In this document: positions 25,411 to 34,251 of the stretch, piece by piece
How positions within the stretch are numbered: the stretch's first letter is position 1
How the letters are laid out: every line of letters starts with the position of its first letter
NCBI RefSeq assembly: GCF_003151135.1
Contig: NZ_QEQK01000002.1
Span: forward strand, 62,001 to 126,000
Direction of reading: 5' to 3'
Length of the DNA: 64,000 nt
Source: Abyssibacter profundi
Lineage (GTDB): Bacteria > Pseudomonadota > Gammaproteobacteria > Nevskiales > OUC007
Notes under the pieces: model-generated
The model's database searches: none
Seen by the model: the letters and a program-made list of their open reading frames with translations, nothing else
Told to the model about the DNA's origin: nothing
Made by a program: the position numbers and the translations under genes

Positions 25411-27411
25411 GTGAAGAGCAAGGGGAGATGGTCACATCGGGTGGCCGGCGTGACGCTGTGTGGTTTTGCGGCCGGCCTGGCCGCCTGCGGTCAGCCAGCG
25501 GTGCCCACGCAAGCCGATGACGACGCCGATGGATTCTCGGCGCCGACAGCGGCGACCATTGAGTCGAATCGGGCGGTGGCCCAAGCCATGCCCGAGGACC
25601 ATCTCGACGGCATGGATGCCGCGCGTCGCGGCCTGATCGCCGAGGCCGATGATCTGGTGGTCAAGCGGGAGGATGGCCGGTCGATCTGGGATCTGCCTGC
25701 CTATGACTTCGTTGATGGCGAGGCGCCGGACAGCGTACATCCGGGGCTTTGGCGGCAGACGCGCATGCACACGATTGCGGGTCTGTTCGAGGTGCAACCC
25801 GGCATCTACCAGCTACGCGGGTTCGACCTGGCCAACATGACACTGATTCGCGGCGATCAGGGCTGGATCGTTATCGACCCGCTGACCAATGCTCAGACGA
25901 CGGCCGCCGCCTGGGACTTTGCCATGGCGCAGCTGGAACCGGGACCGATTACTGCCGTGCTGATCACGCACAGCCATGTCGACCACTTCGGCGGTGTTGA
26001 GGCGCTGGTTGAGTTCATGGCCGAGGGTGCTCCGATCGTGGCACCCGAAGGATTCATGGAAGAGGCCACCAGCGAAAACGTGTTGGCCGGGCCGGCGATG
26101 CAGCGCCGGGCGGGCTTTATGTATGGCCGCAACCTGCCGCGCAGCCCGCGTGGGCACATCGATACCGGATTGGGTAAATCGCCGGCGTTCAACGGTCAGA
26201 TTGGGATACGCCAGCCCACGCTGATCATCGACACCACCGGGCAGACCGAGATCTTCGATGGGGTGCGCTTCGAGTTTCAGAACGCCCCGGGGTCCGAGGC
26301 ACCGGCCGAGTTCACGGCCTATCTGGCCGAGCAAAAGGCCTTTATCGGCGCAGAACTGGCATCACGCACGCTGCACAACCTGTACACGCTACGCGGCGCC
26401 AAGGTCCGTGATGCCCTGGCCTGGGCTCGCTATATCGAGGAGGCACGGCTGCGTTTCGCCGAAGCCGAGGTCTTCGTCGGATCACATCACTGGCCGGTCT
26501 GGGGACGCGACACCGTCCAGACCTTCCTCAAGGAGCAGCGTGACACCTACAAGTACATTCACGACCAGACGCTGCGATTGGCCAACAACGGCCTGACGCC
26601 GCGGGAGATCGCCGAGGAACTGGAGCTGCCGGCCAGCCTGCGTCGGGGCTATCACAACCGCGGCTACTACGGCACGGTACGACACAACTCACGGGCGGTG
26701 TATCAGCGTTACTTCGGTTGGTTCGATGGCAACCCGGCCAATCTCAACCGCCTGCCGCCCAGCGAAGTCGGTCAGCGCTATGTCCGCCTCGCCGGTGGCC
26801 CGGATGCTTTGCTTGACGCCGCCAAAGCCGGGTTCGAGGCGGCCGATTATCGCTGGGTGGCCGAATTGCTTAGCCATCTGGTTTTTGCCGGCGAGGCCTC
26901 GGGCGAAGCGCGCGGCCTGCTGGCACGGACCTACGATCAATTGGGCTATCAGGCCGAATCCGGTCCGTGGCGCGATTTCTATCTCACCGCGGCGTATGAG
27001 CTGCGCCACGGCATGCCGGAGCAGGTGATGAACCTGCCGGATGCCGCCGGACTGCTGTCACATATCGAGATTCCGACACTGCTGGATTCCATGGCGGCGC
27101 GACTCAATGGTCCCAAGGCCGAAGAGGTGGAACTGCGCCTGGCATTGGCCTTCCCGGATCTGGACGAGCGGTATCTGTTGTGGATCGAGAATGCCGTGCT
27201 GCACCATCGCCCGTTGGACTCCGGGGGTGAGGTGGATGTCAGCTTGACGATTAGCCATCCCCTGTTCGTGCGGGTGCTGAGCAAGCAGGCCTCGTTGGGC
27301 GATTTGCTGGGTGGCGACGAGCTGGACGTCAGTGGCAGCCGGCTGAAGCTGCTGAAGTTCTTTTCGCTGCTGGACACGCCGGACGGAACCTTCGCCATCG
27401 TCGAACCGTGA
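25411..27411 (+). CDS. Alkyl sulfatase (SdsA1-like metallo-beta-lactamase fold), lipoprotein
   Basis: A 666-residue exported enzyme. The signal peptide ends with lipobox LAAC (Cys 26). The metallo-beta-lactamase domain carries the binuclear zinc motif THSHVDHFGG (187-192). Further ligand regions include LAEQKAFIGAELASRTLHN and GSHHWPVWG. The C-terminal part has the alpha-helical dimerisation domain and the SCP2-like domain of SdsA1. It would hydrolyse long-chain alkyl sulfates, such as dodecyl sulfate, to alcohol and sulfate in the periplasm. The start is the GTG at 25411, about 8 nt after GAGGAGA; a TTG at 25378 is in frame. The resulting alcohols could feed the window's fatty-acid genes. 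Confidence 0.9.
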   Translation: MKSKGRWSHRVAGVTLCGFAAGLAACGQPAVPTQADDDADGFSAPTAATIESNRAVAQAMPEDHLDGMDAARRGLIAEADDLVVKREDGRSIWDLPAYDFVDGEAPDSVHPGLWRQTRMHTIAGLFEVQPGIYQLRGFDLANMTLIRGDQGWIVIDPLTNAQTTAAAWDFAMAQLEPGPITAVLITHSHVDHFGGVEALVEFMAEGAPIVAPEGFMEEATSENVLAGPAMQRRAGFMYGRNLPRSPRGHIDTGLGKSPAFNGQIGIRQPTLIIDTTGQTEIFDGVRFEFQNAPGSEAPAEFTAYLAEQKAFIGAELASRTLHNLYTLRGAKVRDALAWARYIEEARLRFAEAEVFVGSHHWPVWGRDTVQTFLKEQRDTYKYIHDQTLRLANNGLTPREIAEELELPASLRRGYHNRGYYGTVRHNSRAVYQRYFGWFDGNPANLNRLPPSEVGQRYVRLAGGPDALLDAAKAGFEAADYRWVAELLSHLVFAGEASGEARGLLARTYDQLGYQAESGPWRDFYLTAAYELRHGMPEQVMNLPDAAGLLSHIEIPTLLDSMAARLNGPKAEEVELRLALAFPDLDERYLLWIENAVLHHRPLDSGGEVDVSLTISHPLFVRVLSKQASLGDLLGGDELDVSGSRLKLLKFFSLLDTPDGTFAIVEP

Positions 27412-27414
27412 TCC

Positions 27415-27445
27415 AGTCCCCGCTTGCCCTGGGCAGGCGGGGACT
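27415..27445 (+). terminator. Intrinsic terminator after the alkylsulfatase gene
   Basis: The outer stem 27415-27423 pairs perfectly with 27437-27445, and the inner bases pair further around a small loop. TTTGT follows. It begins 4 bp after the stop codon at 27411. Confidence 0.85.
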
Positions 27446-27539
27446 TTGTCCTCTGTTGTGAGGACGCCGGCACGCCCCGCGCGCACTACCGTATTCCTCG
27501 AAGTCGCGGAAACCTGTCCGCGGCAGCGAGGGAGCAGGG

Positions 27540-28949
27540 ATGATGAACAGGCGATTGGGGTGGATGCTGCTGGTCTGGCCACTGTGGGCCAGTGCGGGGC
27601 CGGATGGATACCTTCGACACGGGGGTGGGGCGGTGAGCAGCCTCAGCACCGGGTCGACCGGGCTGGCGGCCGCACTGGCCAACCCGGCGGCGGGCGCGCG
27701 CTTGCTTGGCGATGAACGCTCGGTGGCGACCGGCGTGCTGTACCTGCCACATGTGGGGTACGAAGTCGGACCGGTGGACAATTTTGCCGAGAATTTCGAA
27801 GAGTTCGAGGATCGCTTTGACGAGGTTGAGGCGCAGATCGAGCAGGCCGAACAAAGCGGTGACCCCAATGATGCCCAGGCCGCCAACGATGCCATCGAAG
27901 CGTTGATCCAGGACTTCAATCCGGTGCTACGCGACATCGTTGACCGCGGTTACTTCAACATCGAACTCCAGCAGCAATTGCCGGTGACGCCAGCCCTGTT
28001 CAAGGCCTTGGGTGGCGTGTTTACCGTCGATGTGTCGGCCGATCTCAAGGCGCGTGTCGAAACGCTGGCATCGGTGGAAGGCGCCGGCATCGTTCAGGGT
28101 CTGGACACCGATGGTGATGGCCTGCTCGACGAGGTGGAGACCAATGACCTGGCCGCGCTGGTGACCAGCGGCGTCTTCACCCAATTGGGCCTGGGCTATA
28201 GCCGGGTGCTGCCATCGGGCCAGTGGTCAGCTGTTCCATCGGATATGACGCTGCTGGCCGGCGCCCGACTCAATATCATCCAGGGCTCGCTGAGCAAGCA
28301 GCTGGCGATCGTTGATGATGACGCCGACGACGAGGAGGACACGGCATTTGACCGGGTCGAGGACAACTACGACGCCAATGAGGCCAGCACCACCGCCGTC
28401 GGGCTCGATGTCGGCTTGCTCGCGCAATGGCGACGCTTCAGCGCGGGCGTGACGATCTTCAATCTGCTGCCACCGTCCTTCGATTTCGGGGATTTCGGTC
28501 AGCGCTGCGACCGGTTCGATGCAGAGTCCGGCCAACGGGCGGATTGCGAGGCGACCCGGCGGCTCATCGATCAGGGCGTGGTGGACGCGGCAGGCAGCTA
28601 CGATGTCGATACGCGTCTGAATATCGAAGGTGCCTACGACATCCCGCGGGTCGGCTGGACGATCGGCCTGACACTGGACCTGAACAAGGCCAGTTCGGTG
28701 CTGGGCGATGACTACCAGTGGTTCGAGCTGGTGGCCGGACATGATTCCGGACGCTGGTGGCTGCCAGATTTCGCCGTCAGTTATCGGCAGAATTTGGCCG
28801 GCAGCGAACAGTCCTATCTCGGCGTGGGCATGGGCCTGCTGCGCGTGTTGCGGCTGAACATTAGCTACGGCCTGGATTCCACTCAGGTTGATGGCAGCGA
28901 CCAGCCGCGTAGCGCGGCGGTCAGCCTGGGCTTCGAAATTCCGTTCTGA
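27540..28949 (+). CDS. TraF-type outer-membrane beta-barrel protein (PF13729-like)
   Basis: A 469-residue exported protein with a signal peptide (cleavage near ASAG). The early segment GGGAVSSLSTGSTGLAAALANPAA and the late one DVDTRLNIEGAYDIPRVGWTIGL are typical of chromosomal proteins called conjugal transfer protein TraF. The C-terminus ends in a strand with terminal Phe (VSLGFEIPF), as in barrel proteins. Residues 81-120 are acidic and probably coiled coil. Residues 189-200 (DTDGDGLLDEVE) form a canonical EF-hand-like Ca2+ loop, and an Asp-rich stretch follows near 255-285. No conjugation genes are nearby, so the family name is misleading. Function unknown. Confidence 0.75.
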   Translation: MMNRRLGWMLLVWPLWASAGPDGYLRHGGGAVSSLSTGSTGLAAALANPAAGARLLGDERSVATGVLYLPHVGYEVGPVDNFAENFEEFEDRFDEVEAQIEQAEQSGDPNDAQAANDAIEALIQDFNPVLRDIVDRGYFNIELQQQLPVTPALFKALGGVFTVDVSADLKARVETLASVEGAGIVQGLDTDGDGLLDEVETNDLAALVTSGVFTQLGLGYSRVLPSGQWSAVPSDMTLLAGARLNIIQGSLSKQLAIVDDDADDEEDTAFDRVEDNYDANEASTTAVGLDVGLLAQWRRFSAGVTIFNLLPPSFDFGDFGQRCDRFDAESGQRADCEATRRLIDQGVVDAAGSYDVDTRLNIEGAYDIPRVGWTIGLTLDLNKASSVLGDDYQWFELVAGHDSGRWWLPDFAVSYRQNLAGSEQSYLGVGMGLLRVLRLNISYGLDSTQVDGSDQPRSAAVSLGFEIPF

Positions 28950-29057
28950 TCACCGTGGGTGGTGATGGGGGTGCCGAAGCCTGCTGCAAATCTGGTAGGC
29001 TTCGCGCCCGCTCGCCGTTGTCGGCTGAGCGCGCCGGCCTCCAGGGCCGGACTCGAC

Positions 29058-29172
<115 letters not shown>

Positions 29173-29290
29173 TTATCTCATCGCGCCTGCGCCGAACCCT
29201 CGGTTCTGTTCTGGCGGCTTGCCGAGCGCGATCCCCGGATGCCGGGCTGATCTGCGACAATCCCCGGCTCGCCGATCCAAGCACATCCGA

Positions 29291-31174
29291 ATGACCTATC
29301 AGGCACTGGCGCGCAAGTGGCGCCCCCGTACGTTCGAGCAGGTGGTGGGCCAGCAGCATGTGGTCCAGGCCCTGAGCAATGCGCTGGCGCAGCAGCGGAT
29401 TCATCACGCCATGCTGTTCTCGGGCACTCGCGGCGTGGGGAAGACGACGCTAGGGCGCATCATCTCCAAGTGTCTGAACTGCGAAACCGGTGTGACCGCG
29501 ACACCCTGCGGCACCTGCGGCGCCTGTGAGCAAATCGATCAGGGGCGTTTTGTCGATTTGATCGAAATCGATGCGGCGTCACGCACCAAGGTGGATGACA
29601 CGCGGGAGCTGCTGGATAACGTCCAGTACGCACCGACACGCGGCCGTTACAAGGTGTACCTGATTGACGAGGTACACATGCTGTCCAAGCACTCCTTCAA
29701 CGCCTTGCTCAAGACGCTGGAAGAGCCGCCGCCGCATGTGCGCTTTCTGCTGGCGACCACCGATCCGCAGAAGCTGCCAATCACAATTCTCTCGCGCTGC
29801 CTGCAGTTCAACCTCAAGCGGCTGCCGCCGCTGCTCATCCGTGAACGGTTGGCGAGTATTTTGGCCGAGGAGGGCGTGGAGGCCGAGACCGATGCCCTGC
29901 AGGCGCTGGCCATTGCAGCCGATGGCAGCATGCGGGATTCGCTGAGCCTGACGGACCAGGCCATCGCATTTGCCGGCGGTGCGCTGACGCTGAATTCTGT
30001 TGAAGACATGCTCGGCTCGGTGGGTGCGCAGGACGTGCTGGCGGTCATCGAAGTGGTCAACGGCCAGGACCCAGATGCGATGGCGGCGCTGCTACACAAA
30101 TTGGATGAACAGGCTCCGGATTTCGACGGATTGCTGGCGCAGATTGCCTCGGCTCTGCAGCAGATCGCACTGGCGCAGCTGGTGCCGGCCTACCGCAACG
30201 AGGCATCGGTGTTCGATGCCGACAAGCTACAGGCGTTGGCCGATGCGGTTTCGCCTGAAGATGTGCAGCTGTTTTATCAGATCGCCATGCAGGGGCGCCG
30301 CGACCTGCCGGTGGCGCCGGATCCGCGGGCCGGCTTCGAGATGACCCTGCTGAGGATGATGGCGTTTCGACCCGCAGCCACCGGCGGCACCACCGGCGCG
30401 GGCACCGGGGGACAGGCCCGGGCACGGGAGCGTCAATCCGAGCCCGCGGAACCCGAGCCCGCATCAGCCGTCATCCCGCGCAGCGAGATTCCCGCCGCCC
30501 CGCCGAAGCCGACGCCGGCCCCGGCGACGCGCGGGTCCGCTGTGGCCGACCGGCTGCAGCGCAGCCGGGCGCGGTTACAGGGCGCCGCAAAGGATCCGGA
30601 GCCGGCACCGCTGTCGAAACCGGATCCAGAGCCTGCAACGCCTAGCCACGTCCCCAACGTAGCCGATACCCCGGTGACAGCGGCTGCGCCGCCCCGCGAA
30701 GCGCCCGCTGCCAAGCAGCCCGCCCCCGACGCAAGCCGGCCCCGCGTGCTGCTCAGCGCTGCTGACTGGCCGGCGCTGGTCCGTGACCTGGCCGTGGATG
30801 GCATGGCCGCCCAGCTGGCCCGGCGATCGGAATGCGCCGAGGTGACCGACGCCAGGATTCGTCTGCGCCTGCCGGCCGAATTGGGGCGGTTTAATCGCCC
30901 GGCGACAGTCGAACGGCTGCGCGACGTCTTGCGCCAGCAGCTGGCCAACCCGGGTCTTGTGCTGGACATCGACATTGTCGAGGCCGTGGGGCCGACGCTG
31001 TCCAGCATCGAGTCCGATGAGGCCGCTGCGCGTCAGGCCGATGCCGAGGCCGCACTGGCTGATGATGACAACGTGTCCGAGTTCGCGCGCCGCTTCGGCG
31101 CAACCATTCTTGAAGGCTCCATCCAGCCGGTCGACCCGACGGCTGTGACACAATCCGACCCCACGATTCACTAG
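29291..31174 (+). CDS. dnaX: DNA polymerase III subunit tau/gamma
   Basis: The 627-residue clamp-loader ATPase. The AAA+ domain starts at once ([19 protein letters not shown]) and has Walker [13 protein letters not shown], a four-cysteine zinc module (CLNC then CGTCGAC), Walker [10 protein letters not shown] and sensor 1 [11 protein letters not shown]. After domain III (to about 365) comes a Pro/Ala-rich linker (about 370-510), then the C-terminal tau domain that contacts the polymerase. The ATG at 29291 begins the family N-terminus; upstream in-frame ATG 29219 overlaps the SRP RNA region. I see no A-rich slippery site for a programmed frameshift, so gamma may be absent or made differently. 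Confidence 0.96.
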   Translation: MTYQALARKWRPRTFEQVVGQQHVVQALSNALAQQRIHHAMLFSGTRGVGKTTLGRIISKCLNCETGVTATPCGTCGACEQIDQGRFVDLIEIDAASRTKVDDTRELLDNVQYAPTRGRYKVYLIDEVHMLSKHSFNALLKTLEEPPPHVRFLLATTDPQKLPITILSRCLQFNLKRLPPLLIRERLASILAEEGVEAETDALQALAIAADGSMRDSLSLTDQAIAFAGGALTLNSVEDMLGSVGAQDVLAVIEVVNGQDPDAMAALLHKLDEQAPDFDGLLAQIASALQQIALAQLVPAYRNEASVFDADKLQALADAVSPEDVQLFYQIAMQGRRDLPVAPDPRAGFEMTLLRMMAFRPAATGGTTGAGTGGQARARERQSEPAEPEPASAVIPRSEIPAAPPKPTPAPATRGSAVADRLQRSRARLQGAAKDPEPAPLSKPDPEPATPSHVPNVADTPVTAAAPPREAPAAKQPAPDASRPRVLLSAADWPALVRDLAVDGMAAQLARRSECAEVTDARIRLRLPAELGRFNRPATVERLRDVLRQQLANPGLVLDIDIVEAVGPTLSSIESDEAAARQADAEAALADDDNVSEFARRFGATILEGSIQPVDPTAVTQSDPTIH

Positions 31175-31185
31175 AAGCGAAACCG

Positions 31186-31518
31186 ATGTCCCAAATGAAA
31201 GGCGCGCTTGGCAACCTCATGCGTCAGGCGCAGGAAATGCAGTCCAAGATGCAGGCGAAGCAGCAGGAGCTGGCCGAGAAGGAAACCGAGGGCCAGTCCG
31301 GTGCGGGCATGGTCAAGGTCGTGATGAACGGCCGTCACGAGGTCAAGCGCGTGACCATCGATCCTTCGGTGCTGGAAGAGGACAAGGAATTTCTCGAGGA
31401 CTTGGTCGCCGCAGCCGTCAACGATGCCGTCACCCGCGTGGAAGAGCAGAACAAGGAAGTGATGTCCGAGCTGACCTCCGGACTGAACCTGCCACCCGGC
31501 ATGAACCTGCCGTTCTGA
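31186..31518 (+). CDS. ybaB: YbaB/EbfC family nucleoid-associated protein
   Basis: A 110-residue DNA-binding protein with family hallmarks: N-terminal helix [20 protein letters not shown], then [20 protein letters not shown] and the second helix [12 protein letters not shown]. It forms tweezer-like dimers that bind DNA. It sits 11 bp after dnaX and 19 bp before recR, the standard dnaX-ybaB-recR operon order. Confidence 0.96.
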   Translation: MSQMKGALGNLMRQAQEMQSKMQAKQQELAEKETEGQSGAGMVKVVMNGRHEVKRVTIDPSVLEEDKEFLEDLVAAAVNDAVTRVEEQNKEVMSELTSGLNLPPGMNLPF

Positions 31519-31537
31519 TTCTGCAGGCCCGTATCCG

Positions 31538-32134
31538 GTGATTTATCCCGCGCGCCTGCAAGCGCTCATCGATGCCCTGCGGGCCTTGCCCGGCGTGGGG
31601 CGCAAGTCTGCCCAGCGCATGGCTTTTCAATTGCTGGAGCACGACCGCCAGGCGGCACGCACGCTGGCGCAGTCGCTCGAGGCAGCGCTGGAGTCTCTGC
31701 GCCGCTGTGTGGATTGCCGCATGTTCAGCGACGCGGACCGCTGTCCGATCTGCCGCTCGCAACGGCGTGATCGTTCCGTGATGTGTGTCGTCGAATCACC
31801 GGCGGACCTGGTGGCGGTGGAGCAGGGCGCCGAGTACAGCGGCCTGTACTTCGTGCTGCACGGCCGTCTGTCGCCGCTGGATGGCGTGGGGCCGGAGGAG
31901 GTCGGGCTGCCGCGGCTGGCCGAGCGACTGGCCGAGGACAGTCTGCAGGAAGTGATCATCGCCACCGGCTCCACCGTCGAGGGTGAGGCCACGGCGCATT
32001 ACGTCGGTGAACTGGCCCGGGCTGCCGGCGTTTCCGTGACCCGGATCGCCCAAGGTGTCCCGATGGGTGGGGAGTTGGAGTACGTGGACGCGGGGACGCT
32101 GTCACACGCATTCCGGGGCCGTCAGACGCTCTGA
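31538..32134 (+). CDS. recR: Recombination protein RecR
   Basis: A 198-residue protein of the RecFOR pathway that loads RecA on gapped DNA. It contains the N-terminal HhH region LRALPGVGRKSAQRMA, the C4 zinc finger CVDCRMFSDADRCPIC, the Toprim domain beginning VMCVVESPADL, and a C-terminal Walker B-like region. Translation starts at a GTG. A strong hairpin overlaps the last codons and the stop. Confidence 0.96.
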   Translation: MIYPARLQALIDALRALPGVGRKSAQRMAFQLLEHDRQAARTLAQSLEAALESLRRCVDCRMFSDADRCPICRSQRRDRSVMCVVESPADLVAVEQGAEYSGLYFVLHGRLSPLDGVGPEEVGLPRLAERLAEDSLQEVIIATGSTVEGEATAHYVGELARAAGVSVTRIAQGVPMGGELEYVDAGTLSHAFRGRQTL

Positions 32135-32144
32135 ACGGCCCCGG
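32113..32144 (+). terminator. Hairpin overlapping the recR stop codon
   Basis: CCGGGGCCGT (32113-32122) pairs perfectly with 32135-32144. CAGA/TCTG inside extends it to about 14 bp with one bulged base and a 3-nt loop. CTTTTA lies about 7 nt downstream. The recR stop (32132-32134) is inside the hairpin. It probably ends the dnaX-ybaB-recR transcript. Confidence 0.65.
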
Positions 32145-32153
32145 AGCCAGCTT

Positions 32154-32495
32154 TTAGCCGTCGACCAGGGCGTCAACCTTGGCGGCGCAGATGAAGTCGT
32201 TCTCGGTCAGGCCTTCCACCGCATGGGTTTCCCACAGCACCGATGCGGTGTTGTACCCGAAGCTGATGTCGGGGTGGTGGTTTTCGTTCATCGCAATCCA
32301 GGCCACCGCATTCACGAATCCGGTGGTCTTGGCGTAGCCCTTGAAGCGAAAGTCCGCGCGTATGGCCTTGCCATCCTTGATGACCTCCCAGCGCTCGCTG
32401 ACCTGCTTGAGATGCGCCTGAACGGCATCTGCATCCAGGGACGGCACACCGCCTTCACAGGGCAGGCAGCGCTTGCCGGCGAGTTCTGAACTCAT
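32154..32495 (-). CDS. phhB: Pterin-4a-carbinolamine dehydratase
   Basis: A 113-residue enzyme with the diagnostic active-site motif NENHHPDI (two adjacent His) and the second motif GLTENDFICAAKVD. It dehydrates 4a-hydroxytetrahydrobiopterin for aromatic amino acid hydroxylases, though it often occurs without them. Other reported roles include moonlighting in molybdopterin or folate metabolism. No phenylalanine hydroxylase gene is in the window. The N-terminal LAGKRCLPCEGG is common in proteobacterial members. The gene is monocistronic and convergent with recR. Confidence 0.92.
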   Translation of the reverse strand: MSSELAGKRCLPCEGGVPSLDADAVQAHLKQVSERWEVIKDGKAIRADFRFKGYAKTTGFVNAVAWIAMNENHHPDISFGYNTASVLWETHAVEGLTENDFICAAKVDALVDG

Positions 32496-32619
32496 GTCTT
32501 GTCTCCATTTGTCAGCAATGGTGGGCGACGGTACAGAACCCCTCTGGCGGGCGTCCAGTGCTGCGCCACCAAGTCCGGCCGATGCCCGGCCGGGTCGCGC
32601 GGTCGGTTAGACTCTGGGC

Positions 32620-33189
32620 ATGACTCAACAAGCCGACAATCTGATCTGGATCGACCTGGAAATGACCGGGCTGGATCCGGACGCACACGTGATCATCGAG
32701 ATCGCGACCATCGTCACCGATGCCCAGCTCAACATCCTCGCCGAGGGACCATCGCTGGCCGTCTCCCAACCAGAATCCGAACTGGCGAAGATGGATGAGT
32801 GGTGCACCCGCCAGCACACGGGGTCTGGCCTGGTGGATCGCATCCGGCACGACAGCGTGTCCATCGAGGCGGCCGAGCAGGCGACCCTGGATTTTCTGGC
32901 GCAGTGGGTACCGGCCGGCGCCTCGCCGATGTGCGGCAACAGCATCTGTCAGGACCGGCGATTTCTCGTGCGCGGCATGCCGCGTCTGGCCGCGTATTTT
33001 CACTACCGAAACCTGGACGTGAGCACCCTGAAAGAGCTGGCACGGCGCTGGGCGCCTGCGGTCGCAGGGGGGTTCACCAAGGAGTCGGAGCATCTGGCAC
33101 TGGCGGACATTCGTGATTCGATTAACGAACTGCGCTACTACCGTCAGACCCTGTTCGCCGCCGAGTACCGTGAGCCGGCCAAAGACTAA
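32620..33189 (+). CDS. orn: Oligoribonuclease
   Basis: The 189-residue DEDDh 3'-5' exonuclease that degrades 2-5 nt RNAs, including the pGpG product of c-di-GMP turnover. Motifs: [20 protein letters not shown] (first D and E), [13 protein letters not shown] (second D), and [18 protein letters not shown] (catalytic H and last D). The length is close to E. coli Orn (181). It is followed 12 bp later by a small membrane-anchored protein gene. Confidence 0.96.
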   Translation: MTQQADNLIWIDLEMTGLDPDAHVIIEIATIVTDAQLNILAEGPSLAVSQPESELAKMDEWCTRQHTGSGLVDRIRHDSVSIEAAEQATLDFLAQWVPAGASPMCGNSICQDRRFLVRGMPRLAAYFHYRNLDVSTLKELARRWAPAVAGGFTKESEHLALADIRDSINELRYYRQTLFAAEYREPAKD

Positions 33190-33201
33190 GGAGTACCGCA
33201 C

Positions 33202-33537
33202 ATGCCGCTGATCACCATCGTCGTTACGGCCGTGCTGACTGCATGCGTGACCGTGGGTCTGATGGCCCTGGTGCATCACTGGGTGCTACGACCGCGGCTG
33301 GAGCAGCGCATGGAGGCGCTGGCCGAGGAGCTGGAGCAGCGCGTGCGCGCAGGGGTGATGTCCGGCGGCGAGGAGCTGCTCCCCAAGTTTCGTCAGCAGG
33401 TCACCGCAGGTTTTCGCGATGCCCTGGTGGCGACGGCCAAGGGCGAGCATGTCGAAGAGTCGGTGCGGGCCATGGCCCGTAGCGGGGCGGATTTGCTGGA
33501 AGAAGGGCTTGGCGCGCTGCTGGGGCGTCGCCGCTAG
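33202..33537 (+). CDS. Small membrane-anchored protein of unknown function
   Basis: A 111-residue protein I do not recognise. One N-terminal transmembrane helix (about 3-27, ITIVVTAVLTACVTVGLMAL) is followed by a charged, probably coiled-coil region (RLEQRMEALAEELEQRVRAG) and an amphipathic C-terminal half. TAAGGAG before the ATG gives a strong ribosome site. It lies 12 bp after orn and is probably co-transcribed. Confidence 0.75.
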   Translation: MPLITIVVTAVLTACVTVGLMALVHHWVLRPRLEQRMEALAEELEQRVRAGVMSGGEELLPKFRQQVTAGFRDALVATAKGEHVEESVRAMARSGADLLEEGLGALLGRRR

Positions 33538-33540
33538 CGC

Positions 33541-34176
33541 CTAAAGCTTGCGGAACAGTTCCACCATCGCGGGTTGTTTGGTGTAAGCGCGCATCATGGT
33601 CCGTGCCAGCACCCCCAGCGTTTGATACACCTCTGTGGTGGTGTGCGCCTGTAGCGGCAGCACAATGGCCTCCATAACGGCGATCATCGCCCGCGCCATA
33701 TCGACAAGGTCATCGGCCAGATCCAGGACTTCCTGTTCGACGGCCAGTCGCAGCGTCTCTTCCATGATGCCGGAGGTGCGGGCTTCGAAGGCTCGCTGTA
33801 CCGCGTCCACTTCCTTCAGGTCGGCCCGGTTGCTGCGCTGCCAGTACCCGGCAATACCGGCCTGCAGGGCATTATCCTGAACCAGGTCGGCAATGCCGTG
33901 GAAGTACAGCTGCATTCGGCGGATCGGATCGGGTTCGGCCTGGACCACGTCGAAAATGTGCTGATCGAAGTAGCCATGTAAGCGGCGCAGGCAGTCGATG
34001 TACAACGCATCCTTGCCCTGGAAGTGCCAGTACATTGCGCCCTTGGATAGGCCCGAGGCCTTGGCGATATTGCCGATGGACACCCCGTCATACCCGTATT
34101 GCCCGAACAGCTTAAAAGCCTGGGTGCGAATCGTATCCAGTGTCGCGGCCTGATCGGTGGCCGATTTGCGAGGCAT
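33541..34176 (-). CDS. TetR family transcriptional regulator
   Basis: A 211-residue repressor-type protein. The N-terminal HTH (about 15-60) reads TQAFKLFGQYGYDGVSIGNI then KASGLSKGAMYWHFQGKDAL, and the C-terminal ligand domain is helical. The frame runs to 34818 through the divergent sirtuin gene on the other strand, so the ATG at 34176, which begins the family N-terminus PRKSATDQAA, is chosen. A 16-bp palindrome lies 31 bp upstream and may be its own operator. Confidence 0.88.
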   Translation of the reverse strand: MPRKSATDQAATLDTIRTQAFKLFGQYGYDGVSIGNIAKASGLSKGAMYWHFQGKDALYIDCLRRLHGYFDQHIFDVVQAEPDPIRRMQLYFHGIADLVQDNALQAGIAGYWQRSNRADLKEVDAVQRAFEARTSGIMEETLRLAVEQEVLDLADDLVDMARAMIAVMEAIVLPLQAHTTTEVYQTLGVLARTMMRAYTKQPAMVELFRKL

Positions 34177-34206
34177 GGGGTGTATCGGATCCTTCGAAGT
34201 CAGAGC

Positions 34207-34222
34207 CCGCGTCGCGACGCGG
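34207..34222. promoter_or_regulatory. 16-bp palindrome between tetR-type and sirtuin genes
   Basis: CCGCGTCGCGACGCGG is perfectly self-complementary. It is centred in the 75-bp gap between the divergent TetR (start 34176) and sirtuin (start 34252) genes, the usual place for a TetR operator. In GC-rich DNA one such palindrome per window could occur by chance, so the evidence is mainly positional. Confidence 0.4.
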
Positions 34223-34251
34223 CGACGCTGCGGTAGTGGGCAAAATGTAAC

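Noticed and set aside
28950-28970. ATCACC/GGTGAT repeat after the TraF-like gene as a terminator
   Set aside because: The stem is only 6 bp, partly overlaps the stop codon region and has no T-run. Not strong enough to annotate.
29219-29290. N-terminal extension of dnaX from ATG 29219
   Set aside because: The family N-terminus begins at 29291, and the extension would be poorly conserved sequence adjoining the SRP RNA gene.
33620-33629. GTTTGATACA, the first ten bases of the AraC-site core
   Set aside because: It lies inside the TetR coding sequence (residues YQTLGV on the other strand) and lacks the conserved AAGCC end and the GCGCG flank. Chance match.
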